This document shows positions 28,210 through 35,795 of a stretch of DNA of 60,810 nucleotides, one piece after another. Under the pieces are notes generated by a model. It worked only from the letters and a program-made list of their open reading frames with translations, was not told the DNA's origin and made no database searches. Source of the DNA: an uncultured Schlesneria sp. Its GTDB lineage: Bacteria > Planctomycetota > Planctomycetia > Planctomycetales > Planctomycetaceae. The stretch spans positions 1-60,810 of the forward strand of contig CAIOKO010000217.1 in the NCBI GenBank assembly GCA_903858935.1. Reading direction: 5' to 3'. The translations under genes were made by a program, and so were the position numbers. The first letter of the stretch is position 1. Every line of letters begins with the position of its first letter.

Positions 28210-28417
28210 TGTATTCCCATATCAGATTCTGTGGGAAGAGCGTCAACTCGTTTCCGTGGCGAATCTGACTCGACAGGACGGAATCGACTTCTTGCGGCTG
28301 GTACCACAGATGGGCATCGTCACCAGGACAACCAGTTATCCTCTTCGTCAGGCTAATCAAGCCCTGGCCGATTTAAGAGCGGGTCGGTTTGAAGGTGCGG
28401 CAGTCCTCGTTCCATGA
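28202..28417 (+). pseudogene. C-terminal remnant of a zinc-dependent alcohol dehydrogenase
   Basis: The 71-residue frame reads like the end of an AdhA-type Zn-alcohol dehydrogenase: ILWEERQLVSVANLTRQDG, then the family's closing segment YPLRQANQALADLRAGRF with GAAVLVP. The family is about 330-350 residues, so the catalytic and NAD-binding parts are missing. The fragment abuts the P-type ATPase stop with an 8-nt overlap, suggesting a deletion that fused the ATPase gene to the tail of an adh gene. It could be translated from the ATG at 28202 but would not be an enzyme. The reading frame has stayed open, so decay may be recent. Confidence 0.7.
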
Positions 28418-28419
28418 AA

Positions 28420-28731
28420 TCAATCCGAGTCCGCCTCGATGAGAAGTTCCGAGATTCGTTTCGTAAGCTCTTCCAGATCGATGCCTCGAATCAGAAATTT
28501 TTTGTGCGTCGACGTCTGGCCGCTCAGCAATTCGATTTGGTTTTTCTTAATTCCAAGAGAATCTGCCAGGACATTAACGATCGCCGCAGTCGCTTTTCCT
28601 TTTTCAGGCGCCTGGCTGACGGACACTTTCAGCGCGCCGTCGTGCACTCCCGTCACACCGTTCCTTCGGGCACCCGGCTGCGCTTTGACGGGCAGTATAA
28701 GACCGTTCGCAGTTTGTTCCAGGGAGACCAA
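28420..28731 (-). CDS. DUF167 / YggU family protein
   Basis: A 103-residue small protein of the widespread YggU/DUF167 family, whose function is unknown. Signature segments are LPVKAQPGARRNGV, ALKVSVSQAPEKGKA and LSGQTSTHKKFLI, in the usual order and at full length. The start is TTG at 28731 with GAGGAA about 7 nt upstream; no ATG is available. It runs convergent to the dehydrogenase remnant, whose stop is 2 nt away. Confidence 0.88.
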   Translation of the reverse strand: MVSLEQTANGLILPVKAQPGARRNGVTGVHDGALKVSVSQAPEKGKATAAIVNVLADSLGIKKNQIELLSGQTSTHKKFLIRGIDLEELTKRISELLIEADSD

Positions 28732-28755
28732 CGAGATTCCTCACTGACTACAAAC

Positions 28756-28799
28756 GAAGACAGACGGATCGACTCATATCAAGTCGACCGTCTGTCTTC
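28756..28799. terminator. long stem-loop between yggU and the small basic protein gene
   Basis: GAAGACAGACGG pairs with CCGTCTGTCTTC, extended by TCGACT/AGTCGA after one mismatch. The loop is about 7 nt and there is only a weak T-run. It probably terminates minus-strand transcription of the small basic protein gene. Confidence 0.5.
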
Positions 28800-28945
28800 C
28801 GTTCCCGTCGTGCTGGCTTGGTCGCCTGCACATTATTTTCTTCAGTGGCTGGAAGCCCCGGTTACGGGGCGCCATTCGGCACACATTGTGAAAAACCGAC
28901 AACTGATCCGCATGGGACCAACGCAATTCGAAGCAAACCAGAGGT

Positions 28946-29182
28946 CTACTTCTTCTTGGCGGCCTTCTTCTTGTCGTCTTTCTTGTCTTCCCCGGCGGCT
29001 TTCTTTTTCTTTTTCTTGCCGACAACCAGACGAACGACACGCAGCTTTGGCAGACCAAACGGGCTGGTCCCGTCGGCCCAACGTTCGTCGGTTTGCATCT
29101 GAGTAATACGTTCATCACGCGTCATTACACTGCGAAGGCGAGCCAGACGCCCCTTCCGCTTCAAACTCTTGTCGATGGTCAC
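28946..29182 (-). CDS. small basic protein (PVC-superphylum family)
   Basis: A 78-residue, very basic protein starting MTIDKSLKRKGRLARLRSVM, with TRDERI and a DGTSPFGLPKLRV segment. It ends in a Lys/Ala tail with runs of K. This matches the family remembered as TIGR04137, a small basic protein conserved in Planctomycetes, Verrucomicrobia and Chlamydiae. Its function is not established; nucleic-acid binding is likely from the charge. The gene stands alone between a stem-loop and the tRNA-Gln gene, on the opposite strand to the tRNA. It is a useful taxonomic marker for this window. Confidence 0.85.
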   Translation of the reverse strand: MTIDKSLKRKGRLARLRSVMTRDERITQMQTDERWADGTSPFGLPKLRVVRLVVGKKKKKKAAGEDKKDDKKKAAKKK

Positions 29183-29447
29183 AACAAATCACTCCCGCCA
29201 GTCTGGCGATCTAAATTGAGCATGAGCCTACAATACTCGGATGCCCCAGCGGACGGCTCAACCCAAACAGGGAGCCGCCTCACGGGGGGACACATCGTAG
29301 TGGGATAACAATCGATATTCAAGCCGGGATCTGCCCAATCTGACGAAACATCAACCTTTGATGCGTTCAATTCCAAAAATCAGACCTCTTGCCGTCAGAC
29401 CTCCCCTTGCCACTAGATGCATCCATTCGATAGATTACCCCTCGGCT

Positions 29448-29518
29448 TACCCGATAGTGTAACGGTAGCACAACAGATTTTGGTTCTGTTTGTCCAGGTT
29501 CGAATCCTGGTCGGGTAA
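29448..29518 (+). tRNA. tRNA-Gln (anticodon UUG)
   Basis: The cloverleaf folds by eye: acceptor TACCCGA/TCGGGTA (29448-29454 with 29511-29517), D stem GTGT/GCAC, anticodon stem ACAGA/TCTGT with loop TTTTGGT (anticodon TTG at 29480-29482), T arm around GGTTCGAATCC, discriminator A. CCA is not encoded. Confidence 0.95.
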
Positions 29519-30040
29519 TTAGACTTACGGCGAATTGTTGGCGTTTTTTGCCAGTGATTCGCCGTGGTTGTTTTCAGGCATTCCTACGCTGATCGAACTG
29601 ACCAGAATTCGTTCACGGTCGGAATTGAAGATTTTAGACGTTTGTTAGTCTTCGCCAGCTTGATCAAAAATCATGTTGGTTTCGATGAGGCACTCAATCG
29701 CCCCGGAATAATTCTGACCCCGTTTGCATTCCACTCCGAGCGGAATGAGCGGCTCCTAAGGCTTTTTTTTGAATTTCGAATGTGCTCGGTCGACTTCCCG
29801 TGTCATTCCTTCAGCGATCGCCTGCGCGTGTCTTCGAATCGGCCCCAGAGCGAAGCGGCAACGGCACCTCGCCGATGGATAACGATGGGAAGATATCTCA
29901 ATCAAATGAACATGCGGGCATTTTGCGAACGGTCCTTATTCGAAATGTGACGGTCGGGTGGAACCGATAACGGGCGACAACTAAGGACGTGAACGCAAAT
30001 CCAGGGGTGAAACCAACCGTTTTCTTAAGAAAAGAGCTGG
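29519..30040. other. intergenic, nothing recognised
   Basis: There is a hairpin-like GGCGAATTGTTGGCG...TGATTCGCC just after the tRNA (about 29529-29562) that could end its transcript. Open frames here have no recognisable protein character. Confidence 0.4.
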
Positions 30041-30490
30041 TTGCACGATCGACTCGTACCTAAAACGATCCGCCCATGTTTGGGTATCGGGTTGATTTCA
30101 AGTGCGGGCCGTTCACTTGCAGGGTTAAATTCAGTGATTTCTTCTGTCTCTCAGTCGTTGAACGAAAAGTTGTTGGATGACGTTTCGGGACTCGCTCGCT
30201 CAATGCTTATCGGATCAGTCTGTGGTGCTGTCCTGCTCCCGACACTTTTTCCAGTTTGGTTTGCTCTTCACGCCGATGATGACCTCGTGAACTGCGGGGA
30301 CGGTTTTGGCGCACGTCAAAAGGACGTCGACCACTTTTTGGTCATCGTACTTTTTGTGATTTGGCTGGCCGGGGTTGTTTTTGGATACTCGTCCTCCAGT
30401 GTCCCCGGTGCGATTACAGCGAGTCTTTGCGTTGGTTCGGTCGCAGGCGCATTCCTCGGCTTCTGGGTTCACCAGCGGAAGTTTTCGTGA
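30041..30490 (+). CDS. small predicted membrane protein
   Basis: This frame of up to 149 residues begins with TTG at 30041 (AAGAG is upstream); internal starts such as TTG at 30094 are possible. Three hydrophobic segments are visible: MLIGSVCGAVLLPTLFPVWF, FLVIVLFVIWLAGVVFGY and ITASLCVGSVAGAFLGFWV. A polar loop lies between the first two. No family is recognised. A good intrinsic terminator 130 nt downstream supports a real transcript on this strand. No co-directional neighbour is close enough for an operon. Confidence 0.5.
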   Translation: MHDRLVPKTIRPCLGIGLISSAGRSLAGLNSVISSVSQSLNEKLLDDVSGLARSMLIGSVCGAVLLPTLFPVWFALHADDDLVNCGDGFGARQKDVDHFLVIVLFVIWLAGVVFGYSSSSVPGAITASLCVGSVAGAFLGFWVHQRKFS

Positions 30491-30622
30491 GAAGTCTGAC
30501 CTGAATCCGGTGAAGACGATTTTCTTGTTTCGAAGCATGGTCGCGATCATCGTTTTGGCTGATGTTGATCAGACAGGAAAAGTCTGTCGGTAATTTCTTT
30601 GAATCAGTCGCTGATGGAATAC

Positions 30623-30658
30623 AGCCTTCGTGTTTGAACAACGCACGAAGGCTTTTTT
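30623..30658 (+). terminator. intrinsic terminator
   Basis: AGCCTTCGTG and CACGAAGGCT form a 10-bp perfect stem followed by T6. It ends the transcript of the 30041-30490 gene. Confidence 0.8.
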
Positions 30659-31080
30659 ACTATCAAGAATCGATTGACGTTTTCGCGATTTTTACAGACT
30701 TCGCCTTTTGAACCGACTTGACGGCACCAGCTTTTCGACATCAATCTGGTCGAAGTACCGCGACGTTTTCTCGCTCGGAACTCCATGTCGACATCGTTCT
30801 TATTTGTCACGGTACGACAAAGTTGGCAAAAGCCATTTCTGACGCACAATGCAGGCGAAGCCCTGCTTGACGATATTTTGAATCGTCTATTTTCATTACT
30901 CGACCCTTTTAAGCTGTTGGCGCAAGTTGCCGCGAAGCTCTTTTCGTGCACACTTAGAGCATTCTTAATGTGATTCCACACGCATGAGTGGCCACTTTGC
31001 TTCTCTTTGGCAACGTTCCTTTGCGATACCGCTTATCGTGTTTACGGATTCGCGCAAAAAAAACGTGTTTCGGTAATTTT

Positions 31081-31290
31081 CTTCCTTGCCGCGTGATGGC
31101 TGCCGTCTAAAACTTTTCACGCTCGGCCTCATCAATTTGACCGAGATCGCAAGTCTTCAAGCCATACGGATCTGTGCGAAATGGCTTGATTGGAATCGCT
31201 TGCGTGACGGTTCCGGCTTCGACGAAGCGCCTAGTTTCTGTCTATCGAGGTGATTGGCCGGAGACCCTCAGTGCAACTCGTCATGAGGAC
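31081..31290 (+). promoter_or_regulatory. PEP-CTERM upstream leader, copy 1
   Basis: Aligns with 33121-33335 and 34431-34650. Shared blocks in order: TTTTCTTCNTNGCCG, a GTCTANNAC block, CATCAATTNNNCCGAGA, TCTTCAAGCCATNCNGATCT, AATCGCTTGC, GTTTCTGTC and GGAGACCCTC. It is non-coding and may be a promoter-plus-5'UTR or a structured RNA. It precedes a decayed signal-peptide start rather than an intact gene. Confidence 0.6.
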
Positions 31291-31342
31291 GTCAAACGCC
31301 ATAGTCATTTAGAAATGCAGGAAACTATCTGAAATAACAAAC

Positions 31343-31390
31343 ATGTCGTTGTTGGGGTTGGCGTGTATGTGTGCCGCGATTGCGATCTGA
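31343..31390 (+). pseudogene. decayed start of a PEP-CTERM-type gene
   Basis: Reads M-S-L-L-G-L-A-C-M-C-A-A-I-A-I then TGA. The surrounding DNA (GCAGGAAACT, then TTGTTGGGGTTGGCGTGT) parallels the start of the intact gene at 33398 (GCAGGAAACT, then TTGCTGGGTTTGGCGTTT). I read it as the ribosome site and signal peptide of a lost paralogue lying behind leader copy 1. Confidence 0.5.
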
Positions 31391-31662
31391 CTCGCCGTCG
31401 TTTGATTCAGTCTGTCAATTTAATTGGCGCGGCAACTGCGGGTGAGTGCCGACGCAGATCTCGCGCTCGGAATTGGCTGTTGCGCCAGGGCGCTCACCAG
31501 CGATTCAGCAAACGCAGCGTCCCGAAGTCGAGAGTCTGATGTGTTTTGACCATTCGAGCCGGTCGAATGTCTCACTTAATAAAGAGAACACTGAGAATCT
31601 GTTTGTCAACGTGGCTTACGGACAAGACTCAGTAACAGATTTATCATTGTCAGTCACGAGAT

Positions 31663-32499
31663 ATGGAAAGTGTTTTTAAGATGCGAGCATCATTCGGAAG
31701 ACAATTTGTAGTTGGGATTGCGGCGATCATTCTGACAATCGGTCCTGCCAATTTGAGTCAGGCGGGCAATCTGTTAGTCACTAATGGCAATTTCACCGAT
31801 TTCACCGGTGGTTATAAAGGCGCACCCTCTCAGCTCGCCAATCCCTCGCAAAATGGAACCGGCTACACAACTGTGACCGGCTGGACTGTCACCGACGGTA
31901 CCTACGGATTCCTGATGGGCTCAGGTACGGCCGACACGACGGGCGCATACAGCCCTCAATACAGTAACACGTTCAACCTTTGGGGGCCGGGGACGGGCGG
32001 TGGAAGTGTTAATAATGGTCTCACGCCGTCCAGCCCGGACGGCGGGAACTATCTTGCACTCGACGGTGGATCGAGTTACCGGGGCGGCGGGATTTCACAG
32101 ACAATCACGGGTTTGACTGCAGGTACGAATTACGACGTCACATTCTATTGGGCGGGCGCTCAACAACAGGGTCCAAATTTCAATGGTGCCACGACAGAGC
32201 AGGTTCAGGTGAGCTTTGGAAGCCAGGTTCAAAGTACGGCGGTTGTGAACAACGCAAACCACGGTTTCACTGGATGGGTCGAAGAGCGATTCACCTTCAA
32301 AGCCGATTCGACGAGCGACGTGTTGAATTTTCTGGCGATCGGTACGCCGAATGGTGTGCCCCCCTTCGTTCTTCTTGACGGTGTGTCCGTCGATTTGCAC
32401 CCGGTCCCCGAACCCGGCACTTTGGCTCTCTCGGCTTTGGGAGCGCTCGGACTTTTCGTTGTTCGTGCTCGTCGACGCGCAACAAGAAATGTCGCGTGA
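31663..32499 (+). CDS. PEP-CTERM sorting-domain protein (jelly-roll-like)
   Basis: A 278-residue exported protein; the start is ATG at 31663 or 31681. The N-terminal signal peptide (VVGIAAIILTIGPANLSQAG) is followed by a beta-rich domain beginning NLLVTNGNF and containing YDVTFYWAGAQQQ and VLLDGVSVDL, a plan shared with the gene at 34757 (DUF642- or CBM-like). The C-terminus is VPEPGTLALSALGALGLFV plus an Arg-rich end, the PEP-CTERM signal that exosortase cleaves to place proteins at the surface. No exosortase gene is in the window. A perfect 20-bp terminator lies 145 nt downstream. Leader copy 1 lies about 370 nt upstream, separated by the decayed gene start. Confidence 0.85.
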   Translation: MESVFKMRASFGRQFVVGIAAIILTIGPANLSQAGNLLVTNGNFTDFTGGYKGAPSQLANPSQNGTGYTTVTGWTVTDGTYGFLMGSGTADTTGAYSPQYSNTFNLWGPGTGGGSVNNGLTPSSPDGGNYLALDGGSSYRGGGISQTITGLTAGTNYDVTFYWAGAQQQGPNFNGATTEQVQVSFGSQVQSTAVVNNANHGFTGWVEERFTFKADSTSDVLNFLAIGTPNGVPPFVLLDGVSVDLHPVPEPGTLALSALGALGLFVVRARRRATRNVA

Positions 32500-32643
32500 A
32501 ATTACTTTCATGAAAGTCGTTGGAAATAACTGACCTCTTTTCCCGGCAGTGTCTCAATCACCAGCTGAAGCTTTCTGAACAATGCATCGCTGGTGCCGAC
32601 CGACGGCAAATGGATGCTGCATTCAACATGCGTTTGACATTTT

Positions 32644-32687
32644 GAAATGAAAGAAGCCGCCCACGGATGGGCGGCTTCTTTCATTTC
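32644..32687. terminator. terminator with perfect 20-bp stem, copy 1
   Basis: GAAATGAAAGAAGCCGCCCA, loop CGGA, then its exact complement ending TTTCATTTC. The A-rich 5' and T-rich 3' arms allow action in both directions. Nearly the same stem recurs at 34273 behind the next PEP-CTERM gene. Confidence 0.85.
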
Positions 32688-33120
32688 TGCTCCGCGATTG
32701 CTCGCAGTTAATCTCCCACATCTGAAAGGGGGGATCGTCGTTTGCAAAAATGCTCAACCGCACTTTGCTTTCGAAAGACAACGAACTGTTTGACGTCATC
32801 GTGTTCGCCATTGATGCGACGATTTCTGGCTCGGATCTTCTGGCTGATATCGAAAGGTTTAGCAAGATTGGGGTTGAATCGGCTGCGGACATCCCTGGTA
32901 ATGAAAATCGACGACCCTTTGCAAGAAAAGTTCGGTACTTTTTGACCTGGAACTCTTTTCTCCCCGCGTCCCCAGTTGTTTGTCAGCGCAGGGAACGTGC
33001 TGGTTTCTTCGACAATGAATAACGTTATTTACTTGGATGCCGCGCGCAGCTGCAGCGACTGGCTTCTTCCTTTGGAATGGCAACTTCAAACGTGGCCAGG
33101 TGGTCTTATTAATAAGCGGT
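32688..33120. other. intergenic, nothing recognised
   Basis: No gene-like frame is found between the terminator and leader copy 2. Short frames lack family signals or a ribosome site. Confidence 0.4.
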
Positions 33121-33335
33121 TTATTTTTTGTTTCTCCGATTTTCTTCATCGCCGCCTGCGAGCGGTGGTCTAGAACCTTTCCAACTGGGTCACATCAATT
33201 CGGCCGAGAAAGAAAATCTTCAAGCCATGCCGATCTTTGCGGCTTTATGTGGTCTGAATCGCTTGCAAGTAGCGCGGTTCAGGTATCGAAACAGCTCCGA
33301 GTTTCTGCCGATTAAAGTAATTGGCAGGAGACCCT
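33121..33335 (+). promoter_or_regulatory. PEP-CTERM upstream leader, copy 2
   Basis: Second member of the leader family (see 31081 and 34431). It contains the conserved TCTTCAAGCCATGCCGATCT and GGAGACCCTC blocks about 100 nt apart. It ends about 60 nt before the start codon at 33398, the closest spacing of the three. Confidence 0.6.
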
Positions 33336-33397
33336 CTCGGCGCATCAAACCAGGTGAATCTCAAACTTCACTTATGAATTGCAGGAAACTGTCGGAA

Positions 33398-34141
33398 ATG
33401 AAATCGAAAATGTGGTTGCTGGGTTTGGCGTTTGTTTGCAGCTTTGGCCAGATGGCAGGCGCCGGTATGATCCAGTACGAGACGCCAGATTCGGCGCGAA
33501 CGGGTGCGTCAGGGAGCGTTCACAGCGTCAGCGGCGAAGCCGATTTCACGCTGGGAAATGGCACTCTGACGGTAACTTTGACGAATAACACTGCTGATCC
33601 CATCGCAGATACTCAGATGATTAGTGGAATTAGATTCAACGTCTCGGGAGCATCGGCTGAGACTCTGAAGTCAAGCCTCGGCAAAACCGGTACGATCACC
33701 GGCGGCGGAACTCTACCAACTGGAGTTTCAAGCAGTCCGGTTTCTCTTGATCACTGGCAAGCGTCGGAATCGGGCACCCAGATTTATCTTAACACTTTTT
33801 CCGGGGGTAAACCGAACCAGTTAATTATTGGCCCCGGTGATGTCCATGGAAAATATAATAACGCAAATCCGTCGATCACCGGCCATGAACCAAGCGTCTT
33901 GAACACCGCCACGTTTACGTTCGACATCACTGGCATCACTTCCTCAAGTACGCTTAGCAACGTTTCGCTCATCTTCGGAACGGAATCGAATTTACCATCC
34001 TATAATCTTGTGAGTCTCTCTCAAGTGAGCGGTCAAGTGACCGCTCCAGTTCCCGAGCCTTCTTCTCTTGCTCTCATGGGAATTGGTGGGCTTGCCATGG
34101 CGGTCGGAGCTTATCGCCGAGGCCGGAAACGGACTGCGTAA
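33398..34141 (+). CDS. PEP-CTERM sorting-domain protein
   Basis: I place the start at 33398 (MKSKMWLLGLAFVCSFG): AGGAAAC lies about 10 nt upstream and the signal peptide then begins correctly; the in-frame sequence upstream belongs to the leader. The mature 220 residues are rich in Ser, Thr and Gly with beta-strand character (EADFTLGNGTLTVTLTNNT, FTFDITGITSSSTLSNVSLI) and show no catalytic motif. The C-terminal tail VPEPSSLALMGIGGLAMAV with YRRGRKR is a PEP-CTERM signal. It is not homologous to its neighbours in the mature domain, although it shares leader and terminator sequences with them. Surface or extracellular location is inferred. Confidence 0.85.
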   Translation: MKSKMWLLGLAFVCSFGQMAGAGMIQYETPDSARTGASGSVHSVSGEADFTLGNGTLTVTLTNNTADPIADTQMISGIRFNVSGASAETLKSSLGKTGTITGGGTLPTGVSSSPVSLDHWQASESGTQIYLNTFSGGKPNQLIIGPGDVHGKYNNANPSITGHEPSVLNTATFTFDITGITSSSTLSNVSLIFGTESNLPSYNLVSLSQVSGQVTAPVPEPSSLALMGIGGLAMAVGAYRRGRKRTA

Positions 34142-34272
34142 TCATGACGAGTGGTGCTGTGGGCTTCAAAGCCGGCACCCGCAGTGCTCTCGGACTTCAG
34201 TAGAATCGATGTCAGAACCGGTACCAACCGATGGCAAATGGGTCTACCACCCAAATGCGTTTGACAATTTGA

Positions 34273-34314
34273 AATGAAAGAAGCCGCTCATGACTGGGCG
34301 GCTTCTTTCATTTG
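34273..34314. terminator. terminator, copy 2 (shared with 32644)
   Basis: AAATGAAAGAAGCCGC and GCGGCTTCTTTCATTT form a 16-bp stem. The preceding 45 bp (ATGCGTTTGACA and GGCAAATGG) also match the region before the 32644 terminator. Confidence 0.8.
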
Positions 34315-34430
34315 GACATCATCCAAAGAATCATCACCTTCGCCTGCGACGAGAGTTCAATCCTGGCATGATGAACAAGTTGATTCTTGCTTGGATCACT
34401 ATCCAGACAGATATACGAGCCGAAAGGCGA

Positions 34431-34650
34431 ACGTTTTTCTTTTCTTCAACTTTCGCCATTGCCGTACGTGAGCAGTTGTCTATGACTATGTCATCTCGGA
34501 CACATGAATGAAGCCGAGAAACATAACTCTTCAGGCCATACCGATCTGTTCGGCATGGAGTGCTCTGGATCGCTTTCTTGAAGCGGGTCTGAAGTAGAAG
34601 CCGCACAAAGTTCCTGTCGATTGAACAGGTTTGGCGGGGCCCTCCGTATA
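34431..34650 (+). promoter_or_regulatory. PEP-CTERM upstream leader, copy 3
   Basis: Third leader copy, more diverged: GCCGAGAAAC, CTTCAGGCCATACCGATCT, GGATCGCTTTC, TTCCTGTCGATT and GGGGCCCTCC in the same order as copies 1 and 2. It ends about 105 nt before the start at 34757. Confidence 0.55.
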
Positions 34651-34756
34651 TCAAGCCAAGTGCGCCGCGCGTGGTGTTGTTCTGTCGGAATCATGTTGAT
34701 TCTAACGCCCACGTGACCAGAGTTAGTTGAAATGTTTCTGTGAAGGCAGAAGAGTC

Positions 34757-35554
34757 ATGAGACGTGCGAAATTTGCGTCGATTGTGATCGCGGCCCTGGC
34801 CCTCGCCGGGCTGGTGGGCGGTTCCGCGGCTCTTGCAGGAAACCTGGTGGTTAACGGTAGCTTCGAAAACAGTACTCCGGCGAATGGCAAGTCGGAACTT
34901 GAAACCTTCAATCCGAATGGCACTGTATTAACACCCGGCGCCGTCATTCCCAACTGGACCCTGGATATCAATGCCTCCGCTAAGGCGTTCCTCGTTACGG
35001 GTAACAATGACAGTCAAAGCACCGGTTACCTTCAGGTCGGCGTCTCTCCAAGTGGCAATTTTGATGGCATTAACTATGTCATGGTGGACTCCGGTCCGAA
35101 GTACAGTACGGTGCTTTACCAGACTGTCGACGGCCTCGTAAAGGGCCAATCGTACGATATCTCCTTCTATCAAGCCTCCAGCCAGCAGATCAATACTCAC
35201 GGGGCGACAACGGATGTCTGGCAGGTCGGTCTCGGCGACACGCTCGCCCTCAGCAAGAGCAATTTTCAGACTTCGTCTTTGATGAACAACCCCAGCGCAG
35301 GCTCGACCCCCTGGACGCTGCAACACATGGTATTCACGGCCGATATAACCGGCAGCGAAGTGTTAAGCTTCTACGCGGTCGGATTGTCGGTTGCGGCCGG
35401 GGGCAACCCGAACTCTCAGCCGCCGATCGCCTACCTCGATGGCGTGACCATGAACCCTGTTCCCGAACCTTCCACCGTCGCCCTGACGGCTCTGGGCGTG
35501 ATCTGGGTCGGCGCGGTTCACGTTCGCCGGCGGCTCAAGGCCGCTAAGGCCTGA
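34757..35554 (+). CDS. PEP-CTERM sorting-domain protein (jelly-roll-like)
   Basis: The start at 34757 (MRRAKFASIVIAALALAGL) gives a clean signal peptide ending near ALAG; an in-frame upstream ATG at 34727 is less likely. The mature domain starts NLVVNGSFEN and contains YDISFYQASSQQ, WQVGLGDT and PPIAYLDGVTM, the same layout as the 31663 protein, so the two are probably paralogues of a DUF642/CBM-like fold. The C-terminus VPEPSTVALTALGVIWVG with VRRRLK is the sorting tail. It lacks the terminator found behind the other two genes; only a weak GC-rich hairpin follows (about 35585-35620). Confidence 0.85.
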   Translation: MRRAKFASIVIAALALAGLVGGSAALAGNLVVNGSFENSTPANGKSELETFNPNGTVLTPGAVIPNWTLDINASAKAFLVTGNNDSQSTGYLQVGVSPSGNFDGINYVMVDSGPKYSTVLYQTVDGLVKGQSYDISFYQASSQQINTHGATTDVWQVGLGDTLALSKSNFQTSSLMNNPSAGSTPWTLQHMVFTADITGSEVLSFYAVGLSVAAGGNPNSQPPIAYLDGVTMNPVPEPSTVALTALGVIWVGAVHVRRRLKAAKA

Positions 35555-35795
35555 TCTCTTCTGACGTTCGAACGAGATTTTTTAAGGCCGGGTGGGACTT
35601 CGTTCTAACCGGGCTTTATGTATAAAATAACTCGCGTCCCTCGCCCCGCGGTTCGGCGAGTATCAAACCGGTCGCCACCCGGTCGAAGCGTCTTGATCAG
35701 GACATCGCTTGCGTTGCCGATGAAGCCCGTCGGGCCAGGGTAAGCTCTGCCAGATGGGACAGCCGCTGTTTTTAACATAAAAAGCTCGAGGACCC

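Noticed and set aside
29564-29950. A 128-codon frame after tRNA-Gln
   Set aside because: Composition is unlike a protein, with no homology impression and no ribosome site.
31081-31290. Cyclic-di-GMP (GEMM) riboswitch in the PEP-CTERM leaders
   Set aside because: I could not find the GEMM core pattern in any of the three leader copies; left as an unassigned conserved leader.
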